The notes under the pieces are model-generated. The model worked only from the letters and a program-made list of their open reading frames with translations, ran no database searches and had not been told where the DNA came from. Below, in pieces: positions 11,555 through 24,255 of a DNA stretch of 64,000 bases. The position numbers and the translations under genes were made by a program. Location: the NCBI GenBank assembly GCA_947623455.1, contig OX392536.1, positions 8,179,282 to 8,243,281 on the forward strand, written 5' to 3'. This stretch comes from Mimachlamys varia. Taxonomy: Eukaryota; Mollusca; Bivalvia; Pectinida; Pectinidae. The first letter of the stretch is position 1, and each line of letters opens with the position of its first letter.

Positions 11555-13069
11555 CTGTGTTGTGTGGTGCGATTGCATTCCTTTTATATACAGGAGTTCC
11601 ACGAGAGTCAATCAAATGAATCTCACATATTTTGGAAATGAACTTATATATAATAAGCCGTAACTATACGTATATAATGAAACCTCGTTGATATGTCACT
11701 AGTATGTGTGTACATATATACTGCACATATAAACAAGGAACCAATCGACATCCAATAATGGAACCTCGTAGAATAACTAAATTGTGTGAATGTATATAAA
11801 ATGCCTTACATTTCTCTGGTGTAGTAGGAGGGCCGGAGCCGATTTATAAGGACAGCAATCACACATACCAGCAACATTTTGTCCTTTATAACGGAGTAAA
11901 AAGGCTTGAACTGCAATAGGAGTCAATTGTTGGGTTCACCTACATTGCATGATACATTTTTACCTTCCAAAATGTGTAGCCATGTTATCCAAGACTTAGT
12001 TCAAATATAGATTTAGTACATTTGTTAATCAAAGTAGATTTTCTCTTCATTTGAAATCAAAGTCAACTGTACTAATTGTATTCCTGGTCTCCTTTTTTAT
12101 TGATTTAAGAACAGAGTGTTTTTATGTATTTCGCTTTTTTTTCTTTTTTACTTATTCATGCTTGAATTATATCATTTTTCGACTTCCATAGATTTTTTGG
12201 ACCGAGGGAATGCTATTGAAATATCGAACCAAGGAAATTTAATTATTATAATTGTTACATCAGAAATCAAACATCATTAAATGTGTCTGTGATTATTTAG
12301 CTATTACATGTTGGTTCGAATGATTTTATCGATCCCTTAGTCCTATGTTATAATTGTGACGTCACAAATCTAACGACACCTATCTACCTGTTACTTAGCT
12401 ATGTTGTAGTATTTGTTACCTCTACTTCTATATGGCATATATAGTAGTAATATAAAATTATAAATACATTATATGTACATCAGTTTAGAAAACGCAGTTT
12501 GTAGAAAAAATGTGCCTTAAACTTCTGGTGTATTATGCAGACTCAATGTTAAAACCAAACGTATATCGTATATCGTATAGCCTCGATACTTTGTTAAGTG
12601 ATTTAGAGAAACAATGCATTGCTTCTTAACACATTTTTGTTTACATCAAAAGTCAGTTTAAGTTCTAGCTAGCCTGTGTATTAACAGTGTCTTATTGCAC
12701 GGAAGATTTGTAAAGTTGTTTTATCAGTTACATAACGTACATAATCATCTTATCGTGGCCATTGATTATAAAGAGTGGCTTTAAGTTATATCATACTTAT
12801 AGCAAGGTCACAGGAATAATAACGTCAAAGCGGCATCATCAATAGAATCATTCGGTCGATTTCCACGATAGTCGGATAAGTGTTGCAGGATTATTTGTTT
12901 ACTTCAATCTTCTTGTTGTGTCACATGTCATTTTTGAAGTTTATCTTGGAGTGAAAAAATGATATACCTGTACGCTAAAGTGGGGAAAGATACAATAATT
13001 TCAATGCGACCAACATAGTAACATTGAGTGACATACGATTCTATATCTGAGAGACAGAGTCTTTGATCA
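11555..13069. other. 3' flank of the Roco-like gene
   Basis: AT-rich sequence that should contain the 3' UTR. No canonical AATAAA is close to the stop codon, so the end of the transcript cannot be placed. Nothing else is recognised. Confidence 0.4.
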
Positions 13070-13368
13070 TGTCCTTGTATTTCTGAATAGTAAGTCTACA
13101 ACGATACAGTGTATATCGTGTCCTTGTATTTCTGAATAGTAAGTCTACAACGATACAGTGTATATCGTGTCCTTGTATATCTGAATAGTAAGTCTACAAC
13201 GATACAGTGTATATCGTGTCCTTGTATTTCTGAATAGTAAGTCTACAACGATACAGTGTATATCGTGTCCTTGTATTTCTGAATAGTAAGTCTACAACGA
13301 TACAGTGTATATCGTGTCCTTGTATATATGAATAGTAAGTCTACAACGATACGGTGTATATCGTGTCA
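13070..13368. repeat. 49-bp tandem repeat, about six copies
   Basis: The unit begins TGTCCTTGTATTTCTGAATA and ends CGATACAGTGTATATCG. The copies are nearly identical, differing by single bases such as TTT/TAT, which suggests recent expansion. Confidence 0.9.
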
Positions 13369-13589
13369 TACAGTGAAATTTTCGTGATAATCGTATCGAA
13401 TCGTTATCTGTATCGTGATGCATTAACGAAACTTAGATTGTCAATCCATTTTCATCACATTTTAACCTGTTTACTATTATTTTGTGTATATTTTTCACTA
13501 ACGATATAGTACACTTTGCAGGCGTACCGAGAAGTACTGTGAACTTTTCAAAACTATATTTCGATTGTATTTGCTATTAAAGTCCCTGA

Positions 13590-13950
13590 CAAAGCAATGT
13601 TTTGTATCGTGATACGTATCTACTGTATCGTGATATAGGTATCATGTTTTACGTACTGCAAAGTGATACGTATCGTACATACTGTATCGTAATACGTATG
13701 GTATTTATCCTAATGTATCGTGATATGTATCGTATCGTACGTACTATCTCGTAATATGTATCGCATCGTACTGTATCGTGATGCATATCCTACATAGTGT
13801 ATCATGATACGTATCGTACTGTATCGGGATACGTATCGTATCGTAATTTATCGTGATACTTATCGTAATTATTGTATCGTGATACGTATCGAATCGTACT
13901 GTATCGTGATACTTTCGTACGTACTGTATTGTGATACGTATCGTATTGTT
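13590..13950. repeat. Degenerate TATCGTGATACG array
   Basis: Short units built from GTATCGTGATACGTATCGTA repeat irregularly. The core TATCGTGATACG is almost palindromic. The spacing varies with GTAC-rich linkers. The open frames on the - strand (repeated DTYHDT-like peptides) are by-products of the repeat. Confidence 0.8.
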
Positions 13951-14109
13951 GAGAATGTATGTCTTTGAAGCCTTTCTGAAAAGGTCCTGGGATATGGGAA
14001 AGCATAACAAATGTTTAAACTTTAAGAGCTTAGGTTATGAATATAAATGTGTACTTTTGTATAGCGACTCTATACAAGCCACTTATTAACAAGAATAGCA
14101 CAATGTGAT

Positions 14110-15985
14110 CAAAATTAAAATAAAAAGAGCAACAGTAACAAAGGGACACATTAAATAAAAGGCAACATTATATACAGGGCAACAATAAGCAAAGGGCAAC
14201 AGTAAATAAAGGGCAAAAATAAGAAAAGGGCAACAGGAAATAAAGGCAACAGTAAATAAAGGACAGCACTAAATAAAGGGCAACTGTTAATAGAAGGCAA
14301 CTGTTAATAAAAGACAAAAGTAAATAAAGGAAAACATTAAAAAAAGGACAACAGAAATAAATGGCAACTGTAAGTGAAGGGCAACTGTTAATACAGGGCA
14401 ACATTAAGCAAGGGCAACATTTAATAAAGGGCAACAGAAAACAAAGGGAAAAAGTAAATATATGGCAACATTAAATACAGGACAACAGTAACTATAGGGC
14501 AACAATAAGTAAAGGGCAACAGTAAATAAAGGGCAATAGTAAATATACGGCAACAGTAAATATACGGCAACAGTAAATATACGGCAACAGTAAATAAAGG
14601 GCAACAGTAAATATACGGCACCAGTAAATATAGGGCAAAGGTAAATGAAGGGTAACAGTAAATATAGGGCAACAGTAAATACAAGGCAACATTTAATAAA
14701 GGGCAACAGAAAACAAAGGGCAACATTTCATGAAGGGCAACAGAAAACAAAGGGCAAAAGTAAATATAGGGCAACAGGAAATAAATGGCAACAGTAAATA
14801 AAGCGCAACAGTAAATTAAGGGCAATATTAGTTAAAGGGTAACACTAAACGACGGCCAACATTTAATACAGGGCGACATTTAATAAGGGCAATAGCAAAT
14901 AAAGGGAACCTTTACTACAGGACAACTTTAAGTAAAGGGCGACACGAAAAAAGGGAAATATTAAATAAAGAGCAACACTAAATGAAGGACAACATTTACT
15001 TCAGGACAACTTCAATAAAAGCCTACTTAATACAGGGCAACATTTAATAAAGGGCAGCAGTAAACGAAGGACAAAAGTAAGCATAGGGCAACATTAGATA
15101 CAGGGAAACAATAAGTAAAGGGCAACAGTAAATAAAGGGCAACATTTAATAAAGAGCAACAGTAAACAAACGACAAAAGTAATAAAGGGTAACAGTAAAT
15201 AAAGGGCAACAGTAAATTAATGGCATTATTTATTAAAGGGTAACACTAAACGAGGGCCAACATTTACAACAGGGCGTCATTTAGCAAGGACAACAGTAAA
15301 TAAAGGAAAACATTTACTACAGTAAAACATCAAGGTAAGGGCAACACGAAATGAAGGGAAACCTTAAATAAAAGGCAACAATTAATAAAGGGCAACATAA
15401 AACAAAGGGCAACATTAAATAAAGGGCAACACTAAATGAAGGACAACATTAACAATGTACTATAGGACAACTTAAAAAAAGGCTTAATTAATACAAGGCG
15501 ACATGCAATAAAGGTAACAGTTAATGAAGGGCAACACTAAATAAAGGGCAACAGTAAATACAGGGCAACATTAGATAAAGGACAACATTTAATAAAGGGC
15601 AACAGTAAACAAAGGGTAAAAGTAAATATAGGGCAACATTAGATACAGGGTAACAGTAAATAAGGGCAACATTAAATACAGGGTATCAATAAGTTAAGGG
15701 CAACAGTAAATAAAGGGCAACAATAAATAAGTGCCACATCATATTAAGGCAACATCAAATAAAGGGCGACATTAAATAAAGGGCAACATTAAATAAAGGG
15801 CAACATTAAGAAAAGGACAACATTTAAATAAGGGCAACAGTTAACACAGGGCAACATTAAATAAAGGGCAACAATAAATAAAGGGAAATATTAAATAAAG
15901 GGCAACAGTAAACAAAGGGCAACATTAAATAAAGGGCAACAATAAATAAATACAACATCAAATAAAGGACAACAAAGGACAAAAA
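14110..15985. repeat. 17-bp minisatellite, roughly 110 copies
   Basis: The basic unit is AATAAAGGGCAACAGTA, with CATTAA and CACTAA variants, over about 1.9 kb. G is concentrated on one strand (AAAGGGCAAC). Because 17 is not a multiple of 3 and few variants create stops, long Leu/Cys/Pro-rich frames appear on the - strand; they are not genes. Confidence 0.92.
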
Positions 15986-17699
15986 TGTGGAATGATTGAT
16001 ACATGACGCTTAATATTTGCAAATTTTAAAGCAAGATAGTATGTGTTTGTGGTGAGGTATGAGACGTTTGACAAAGAATGATGTTTTGCTATTCTATTTT
16101 AGCATTCGTTTGAAGTAAACGAAATGTGTCGTACCTGAATAATTTAGTCTCAAACATTCAGGAAATGGTCAAAACCTGTTTCTGTACATATGCTGTTGGA
16201 AAATATTGACAAAATGCTCTTTTGTTTTTAAATTTTAACGATGTGTAAATATTTTGAACATTTTCGTATCAGTTTGCATATATAAATGGAAATCTTATTA
16301 CTTATAAATGAATGAAATTATTTTTGTAGCAAATAAATTGTATAGTTAAATCGTTTTTTGTTGTCATTATTAATGAAATTCATCATTATCGAACGAGGAT
16401 TGATCACGGTGTTTTTTTGTTGATGAAGAAATCAGCATTCCCTCTCTGATTAAAAAAAACGTACTAGAATAGTATGCAGTCTCGAAAAAAACTCTTTATC
16501 ATTTAGCAATACTTTTGGTAAGAATACAGAGATGCTGGAATTATTCTCCACAACAAAAATATTGCTAACGTTATGATTTTAATGCTTAATATACCGAAAG
16601 AGACATAAAAAATACCCGTCTCATAATTACAGTATTGACTTACCTATCGTCCAGAAACTTTATACCTAAAATTTCGTTCTTTCCTTCAAAACAAATGTCA
16701 TCGTCAAACATTTCTTACTTCTAAACTAAAATTAAAACCGGGTGGGGTAGTCATCATAACTATCCATAAAGTTAGTATAAGATTATTAAACGAGAGACTA
16801 CCGAATTGTCAAAAATATCCAACACATAATTTCGGTAAAATAATAATAATTAATAAAAACATTTTCACAAATATTTTGAATCTCAAACTTTATCTTTCAA
16901 TTTTCAAAATTTAATTTTGACCGACATCGTTAGGTGTAATTGGTCCTTTTTTAACAATATGTAAGTTACTTCCAGCTCCATTTCAATTTCAACAAATTTT
17001 ATTTTAAAAAGAAAAGGATTGAACAACGTTAACAGGCATGGAGTAAGGACCACTTTTATGAATATTCATTTGATTTACTTTTATTATAGTTAATGTAATA
17101 AACCCTGCATTCATGACTGGTATCCTCCCACCTATGGGCTACAGACCAGAAAAGCATAACAGCAAATAGCTGCTGGTCATCCACCCATAAGTTTTAGGTA
17201 CCAGCCATGGATACAGCATTTAAAGTTAAATATATATGAGATTTAAGAAAGGCAGTACTTTGAAGATATATAGCTAGCAGAGTTTCACTAATTTACATAT
17301 ATGAGATCATTTAATCTTAAATGGAGATACCAATGAATACTGAGTGAGATATGGAATGTTTAAAAGTTTGAATAGATTATTAAAAAACAGTATTGTGTAA
17401 GTAGAAATATACAATTACTATTACTCTGAACATGCAATACAAATCATACCTTTATCGGATATAAAGATGGTGAGGAATGTATTGGGAGGTTGTGAGAGTA
17501 TGTGTGTGTGTGTGTGGGGGGGGGGGGGCGGCTTCTTTGGGTAAGAAAGATGTACAGAGAAAGCCATACATCAGGTAAATTGGTAATTTCTTACTGGATT
17601 GCTGAAGGTTAATTGAATGGATGGATTACTGATTGGATTATCATATGTCGAGTGATTAAAAAAAAGATAAACAAGTAATCACATTAGCAAATATACATG
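15986..17699. other. AT-rich intergenic stretch
   Basis: No gene recognised. The segment 17100-17230 has slightly richer sequence (ATGGGCTACAGACC) without an open frame. A (TG)n run followed by 12 or more G lies at about 17499-17529. Some of 17.2-17.7 kb may be the 3' UTR of the retrotransposon that follows on the - strand. Confidence 0.45.
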
Positions 17700-17741
17700 T
17701 ATACAACTCTAGGAGTTAGAGTCTATTTGTAACTCTTATGT

Positions 17742-20640
17742 TTATTGCAGTTGCCTCAAAGATAGATATGTTTTTTTATCATCACAATCACCACAACCTG
17801 ATAAAAGAATATCCAAGTTGAAGTGGTTGTTATCAACATCAAATAGTTTTTCTTTTAGTATATCACGGGGAGCATCAAAATTCCTACAGGTAAAAAAAGT
17901 AATGATGGACAGATTTTTTTTCATTCCCACATGAACATGACGGTGTATCAGTAAGATGGTCTTTATTCAGATCATGGTTTAAACTACTTGCTGAATTTCG
18001 AAGTTGACACAGTATAATGTTATATTTTCTGCTACCTGCATTGATGTAAGCATGATTCATGTCATTGTCCAGTGACATATCGCTATAAATTTCAGATGTA
18101 ACTTTTTTGAAGTGATAGAGAGATGTAACTCTTGTAATATCTACCCTTGCTTCTAGTTTGTTAAAATCATTGAGTGTAGCAGTAATAAAGGTTTTAGCAT
18201 AAATATTTAATCTACATAGAGGAATATTGAACATTCTTTCATTTCGAAATAAGTATAAGTCATTAATATGATTAAAATGTGGATCAACTAACTCATTTAA
18301 ATAATTTGGGGCAGTACCAGATATAATTTTGTGAAGAAGAGTTAGTCTGTGTTTTTTCCTTCTTGTAGCAAGACTATCCCAGCCAAGTTCATTGTAAAGT
18401 TTGTAATGTGAGGATCCTCTACGCAGTCCTGTAATAACTCGAGCTGCTTCTAACTGGATAGACTCGAGAAGAATAGCCTCCTGCTGAGTACAATTGTCGA
18501 AAATAATATCACCATATTCTAATATTGGTCGAATATAAGCAGTATATGTCATGTTGAGAGATTTAATGCTAATTTTATATTTAACAGATTTCAATAAGTT
18601 TACACGTTTGGAGGCTTTGGTATAAATAAAGTTAATATGATGAAGCCATTTTCCATCTTCGGCAAAAATAAGCCAAGATGTTTATGATTTGACCAGAAAT
18701 AGAAAAGGACCGAGGACTGAACCCTGGGGGAAAACCGGAACTTACCTGTTTGTATGTCGAAAAGTAGCCTTCTGTCATAACCCTATGTTTACCGTTAGTT
18801 AGGTAATCATTAAACCAGTTAAGTAACTTACCTTTGATGCCATACATTTCCAGTTTGAATAATAAGCCAGGATGCCAAACACGATCGAATGCTTTGCTCA
18901 CATCACAAAATATTGATCTTATTTCCAAACCTTTGTCTAATTGATTAATAATTGTGTTATACATTGATAGTAGTTGATACAAAGTTGAATCTCCTGGCAT
19001 AAATCCAGACTGATGCTTTGATAATAGTTCAAACTCTAATAAATGATTATATAAATGTTTAAAAAGAATGTTTTTCAACATTTTGCTAAAACAAAGATGT
19101 GATGGAGATTGAACGATAATTCAAAACATCATTTTCATCACCTTTGCCTTTATATACAGCATTGATGTTAGCTTATTTCCAAGACAGAGGAATAAAACCA
19201 TCTGACATGGTTTTACTATATAACATAGTGGTGGGAACTACTAATGACGGTCAAAGTAGCTTATTGACTTTGGGTATCATATTATCAGGCCAGGTTTTTT
19301 ATCATTAAGAAGAGAAAGTTGATCCCTCACATTCTGTTTATGAAACAGTATGTTATTAAGTATATTAGGAGAATCCGGAACAGGCGGCAAAGGATCAATA
19401 TTATCAGAAGAAGTGGAAATAGACGAAAAGTGATCAACCAGACATTCAACTTTATCAAATGGATGACAGAATTGTACTATTATAATTCAGTGGTGGAATA
19501 ACAGTTGGCTTTTTGTTGATTTTAAGAATTGATTTAGCAGTTTTCCACCATTTAGATGATGACAAGTTTGAATCATTCAAGGACGTTTCTAATTGTTTTA
19601 ATATATAGAGATTTAGAGCTACGTATCAGACTGATAGTCTCATTTCTTTTATTTCTAAATGTGGCCAAATGATATGGATTATTGGTCTGGAGAGCTTTTT
19701 GATAAATTCTATTTCTCTGTCTTATCTTTAGTCTTATCTCATTTGACATCCATGGCTTATCATTTGGACGGATAGTTATTTTCTTTTTAGGGATAAACTC
19801 ATCAATTATTTTGTTTATAGTATCAACAAATATAGATTTAAAACCGTGAACATCATGATGGTCACTTATACTCATCCAATACATATTATCAAGTATTTGA
19901 TTCATTTTCATTATATCTGCATTATCACATCCAAGCATATATTTATTGTAAGTATGCTTTTTTAAAATAAAGTAAGATATGCTGAAGTTTACAACAGAGT
20001 GATCACTACATATTGGTGGAGTGACAATAACATTTTTCAAAATATTGTCATTGCTAGAAAAGATAACATCAATTGAGGTAGAAGAATTAGGAGTAACTCT
20101 AGTAGGATCTTTTACAAAGTTAGACAGACCATATTTTACTAGGAGTCTACTCAAGTGAGAATTTGGCTGGATATTGCTCATATCAACACTTATGTCACCT
20201 GTAAAAAGTATGTCTGAAATCTGTTTGCAATTGTCTAGAGTCTGTAACATAATGCAGTAAAGTGTCGAGTCTACCCCAGTAATCAATGTTAATGTCTGGA
20301 GGTCTATTTAAGCAACCTAATAAAATTTGTTATTACCAATTTCTTATCTCTAGCCATAAGAGTTCTAAATCAGGCACTTCCAAATCAGGTCTCCTCTTCA
20401 TAATGATATTATCCTTATAATAAATTATAATACCACCCCAGGACGCAGACAGCGGTCTTTTCTGAAAAGTTTCTTAGAAAAAGTTTCTATTAACAAATCA
20501 TTGTCACCTACTTGTTCATTCAAATGACTTTCAGTTAAGAAAACTATATCCTTATCACTCAATCATATCAAGTTTGTTCCTTACAGAACGAATATGTAAA
20601 TGGGGATATCAAGACTGCATAGAGGACCTGGGTTACTTTT
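17742..20640 (-). pseudogene. LINE ORF2: endonuclease and reverse transcriptase, inactivated
   Basis: Read on the - strand. The APE endonuclease part starts near 20640 with RSVRNKLDMIE, DIVFLTESHLNE and NRPPDINIDYWG, and runs on through TSIDVIFSSND and CSDHSVV (20286-19573). The RT part has WK-ANINAVYKGKGD with NYRSIS (about 19200-19110), SGFMPGDST, DVSKAFDRVWH (18.9 kb) and PQGSVLGPFLFLV (near 18735-18697). Next, almost at once, come KHLGL and IFAEDGKW (18684-18650), which normally lie well downstream of the YxDD box; the stretch with YxDD is missing. The C-terminal part (AYIRPILEYGDI, ITGLRRGSSHYKLYNELGW) is intact to 17884 and continues in another frame to 17742. Several stops and frameshifts are present. 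Confidence 0.85.
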
Positions 20641-21729
20641 AATAGTTAGTAGTTAAAATTAATAGCACAAGAAGTGAAAATGATTGTTCGAGTAAAAAAA
20701 TGTGTAGTTAGAACCAGTAATTAAACCTACATTAATATAGATAATGTAACTCCAAAATTGATAGATACATGCATATGTAATATGATTAACAACAATACAG
20801 AGTTTGTAACAAGAGAGAGAGATACACACCGCACACTAATGTCAATATAGACAGATATACTAACCATTATCAAGCAGGTACAACTTAATTATAGGAGACA
20901 AGGGGGCGGGTGTACCAAACGTTTGCTACTTGATGTCCATCACCCATCATATGGCAAACAATTATGTTCAAGGATACAAAAAGAAGCAGGGGTAAATCCG
21001 ATATATATATATATACATTGCATAGATAGACACTGTGCACATAAGCAAATTAATAATATAAACACCAATGTTACCTTAGTAGGACTAGGTCATGACAGGG
21101 AATTAGAAGAAAAACTATACAACGGCTGTTCGCTGTTCGAGAGATGTTTAGTTCAATGTATTCAAAAAGCTTTATATGGAACAAGACAAAAAAAATCCAA
21201 AGAAAACATCTAGGTGAACTTGATTGCTAAAAAATAAAATCTGCCATCTAGGCCTAACGGAACACTGATCCGGATATGTTGCTAACTATAAAATAATTCA
21301 TGAATACATCTTTTAAGTAGGATAGATATATGATAGCCTAGGTAGGTAGTTATTACATTCTTTACCATTGGTGTTATGATGATAAATATGAGTTACTTGA
21401 GACAAGTCATAATCGATACTGAATGATACAATATTGCAGTAAGACCAGACGAATGGTCTCCCTTGTATTAGAGTATGTTAGAAGACACACAATATATACA
21501 GTTACACTATCTTACAGAATGTAGAGTGATCAATTAAGGATTATTATTTCTTACAATATTCTCAGTTTATCATGATACCACAGTAAGGATGATGGTCATT
21601 TGACAGAAGAGCATAACTAATATATAGTTATATAACGACGATAAAAGACATATAGACTGGATACTGGTCAACCTTATATGGATTTGAAGGAAAAGTAAAA
21701 CATGTTTAAATCAGTGATTTAGAATTAAT

Positions 21730-21776
<47 letters not shown>

Positions 21777-22230
21777 GCGTAGTTACAACATTCGTTACAG
21801 TTGATATTATGATAACAAATACTAATTACTTGTGACATGTATATATAAAACAACACAAATCAGTATCGCAGTAAGACCAGACGAGTGGTCTCCCTTGGAG
21901 TAATGGGTGATGGTCATCTTTTTATGAGTAATGAACCATTATTAGCTAGTCCACGATAATATATCTCATAATATGAACATTAATTATATTGAATGCGTAT
22001 ATCAATATACAAGTATCACTATGAGTACGCTTAGAAATGAGATTCTTAATTAATATAATGGGTTAGTTAAAAAAAAAAAAATCAAGAAAACATGTGAATA
22101 ATGACTAGTATTAGATATGAATGTTCATGTAGCATAACGATAACTTCACAGTCATTATAAAACACCACTGTATTATTCGTGTAGTCATAACTTTATGGGT
22201 AATGGAACAACATGTCACATGGCCTCTCAA
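20641..22230 (-). other. LINE spacer with internal duplication
   Basis: Between ORF1 and ORF2. CAGTAAGACCAGACGAATGG at about 21438 recurs as CAGTAAGACCAGACGAGTGG at about 21870. The preceding sequence (GTAGTTATTACATTC against GTAGTTACAACATTC) also matches, so a segment of about 435 bp is duplicated in tandem. A (GAT)n microsatellite of about 46 bp sits between at 21731-21776. No confident coding sequence; a 96-codon + strand frame at 20923-21213 resembles nothing known to me. Confidence 0.6.
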
Positions 22231-22954
22231 TTAGCAGTTGTTGGTTTTTTGGCTGTCAAGAGGTGCACGGGGCCTGTTATGAGATCTGGGAGGGGGGTCT
22301 GGGTATGCCTGAAGGTCATCTAACGTGGTCGCGGTTGATTTCCGATTGTCTTTACTACGGATCACGGTCCTTCCATCCTGGATCCAAGTACCAGATATGA
22401 GATTCTGTTTCTTAAGATATCTCGCTTTTGTAAAGACATCCATTTGAGTCCTAGTGAGAGCCTCATTTAGAAAGAATGGGAGTTTGCCGTACTTATTGCG
22501 AAGATCTTGGTTGCTAAAAAGGTCGAAACGTTTCTCATACACAAGCGCCCTTACCCTGTATGACATGAACCGGACAATGATGTCCCGGGGTAGTCAGTGC
22601 TAACTTTACCAACCCTACGAGATTGACTAAAATCGGCGGCACGTACCATTAGACCCAATGTCTCATTACACGCACGAATCACTAATTCGTCAGTATCTTC
22701 CCCTTTAGCCTCAGGTATTCCTCTAAACTTCAAGCAATAACGTCTTGAATATTGCTCAAGATCATCCATACGTGTCTCCATCTTTTTTAACTGAATTTTT
22801 AGGTCTGATATACCAAGGGCGGTTTGAAGCGAAGTTTTATATACGTCATTGTCCCGCAATCTTTTAACAATTTCATCAACTTGCTGTGGGTCACGGATAG
22901 CACTAAGTGTTTTAATACTTTTTTCACTTTGATAGATAAATCTGGTGTTGCCAT
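22231..22954 (-). pseudogene. LINE ORF1 (coiled coil / nucleic-acid chaperone type)
   Basis: ATG at 22954 (MATPDLSIK). A frameshift in an A-run follows, then DNDVYKTSLQTALGISD, a heptad-like LKIQLKKMETRMDDLEQYSR coiled coil, FRGIPEAKGEDTDELV and QSRRVGKV, typical of L1/CR1 ORF1 proteins. A second frameshift near 22600 leads into RALVYEKRFDLFSNQDLR and FFLNEALTRTQMDVF, ending QKTNNC-stop at 22231. Such proteins bind the element's RNA as trimers. The two frameshifts make this copy defective. Confidence 0.8.
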
Positions 22955-23040
22955 GATGGATATATGTAGTATATACTCAGGGGGGACAGTACATGTACAC
23001 GTATACACAAAATGGCGCTCCGTAAATCTCGTGCAGGGTC

Positions 23041-24039
23041 ACAGCTTATACAATAACAAGTTCAAATATAAAACTCTGGGATCATGTCAAGCTCCCAGAA
23101 AAAAAGTAATTAATAATATTGTAGTATATGTGTTTTTCTGTGAGTTAAAAATTGGTACAGTTAATTATCAATCTTCAAGAATCAATTTTAGGATTGTTTT
23201 TTTGACAATATTTTCAAAATCTAACTGTCTTCTACTTTTTTTAATTCAGGTGAAACATGAAGTAATGATAACGAATAAATTAAAAAAACGAAATACAAAT
23301 ATATCCCTACTATATGGAGATCCCGTAATTCAAAGTATATATTTTGATTGGTATCTGTTGATATGTTGCTACATTAACGTTTAATCAATATATTGCAGTT
23401 TGATTAGAAAAAGATGAAGAAACATACGTATTTGTGTCGTCAAGTTTTGCTCAATTTCCCGTGAGTAAAATCGATCGATAATCAAGAAACGTTTTTCGAG
23501 TGTTTTTTTTTTCTAAGAGTTCTCTCCCAAAAGATGACCTGTGGAAACTAGCGTCGAGACTCCATAAGATTATTGATTATGTGGCAGAAATTCGACTTTT
23601 TAAGTCTGTGCGAACGGACAGGCAAGATGCACCATCGAGTTGACATTTCATAAAAGTCGAACTTGCAAATAAGGGGATTGATACCATTACAATCAGCAAT
23701 ATCTTGCACCAACGTCTGTTCAAGCTAACATAACACGGTACTACCGATATAAAAGTACACCGATTATTTCCTACAGTCAATCTATACCTATTGAACCAAA
23801 GCTGTTCAATTACAAGTCAACATTGCAACAATTGAATATAGATTACCTTAGAATGACTCCTCCTTTCGCATGCTAATGTTCTTCATCTCAATATTGCTAT
23901 GGTCCAGCTAGACACATAGTAACTGGTAATCTGAATAGTATCCTAAATATAAAGATTCGGAAGCTTTGCAGGAATGGTCTTAAGTATCGAGAGACTCCAT
24001 CCATCAATTTGCATGTGGATTTCAAGATTAAGCCTCGGT
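23041..24039. other. Intergenic stretch left of the inverted arm
   Basis: AT-rich, no gene recognised. A 186-codon + strand frame (22824-23384) is antisense to the LINE for its first third and looks like a chance frame. The sequence just before 24040 (TTTCAAGATTAAGCCTC) may be a decayed SINE head, because the right arm has a SINE at the corresponding place. Confidence 0.4.
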
Positions 24040-24255
24040 CTGGTCGCTATATTTTCTCTTTCTCCCGTTACAAAATTAGCGAGCTTGCCAACCCTTGTCT
24101 AAAAGTCGAAGGGCGAAGAATCCATTGATAGGTTTATGACCGACATCAACACGCCGTCTAAATCGTGTAATTTCGGTGAACTTACAAACTCGCTCGTTCG
24201 TGACAAGATCATTTGTGGAATCCTAGATACTCACTGAGAGCAGACAATCTTATGC

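Larger units (their letters stand above)
17700..23040 (-). mobile_element. Non-LTR retrotransposon (LINE), two-ORF type, decayed
   Basis: On the - strand it starts with a short 5' leader, then ORF1 (22954-22231), a spacer of about 1.6 kb, and ORF2 with endonuclease then reverse transcriptase (about 20640-17742). ORF1 is of the coiled-coil/RNA-binding kind seen in CR1/Jockey-like and L1-like elements; ORF2 has the APE-RT order. I cannot fix the clade. Both ORFs carry frameshifts and stops, and the RT catalytic region is deleted, so the copy cannot move by itself. The unusually long ORF1-ORF2 spacer contains a tandem duplication and a microsatellite. Confidence 0.85.

Noticed and set aside
13070..13368. 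CRISPR-like array of 49-bp units
   Set aside because: The whole unit is conserved, with no variable spacers; an ordinary tandem repeat.
14168..15209. Leu/Cys-rich 'membrane protein' frames of 60-134 codons on the - strand
   Set aside because: Produced by the 17-bp AAAGGGCAAC repeat; overlapping frames give near-identical peptides.
22824..23384. 186-codon frame on the + strand
   Set aside because: Its first third is antisense to LINE ORF1 and the rest is AT-rich without resemblance to any family.
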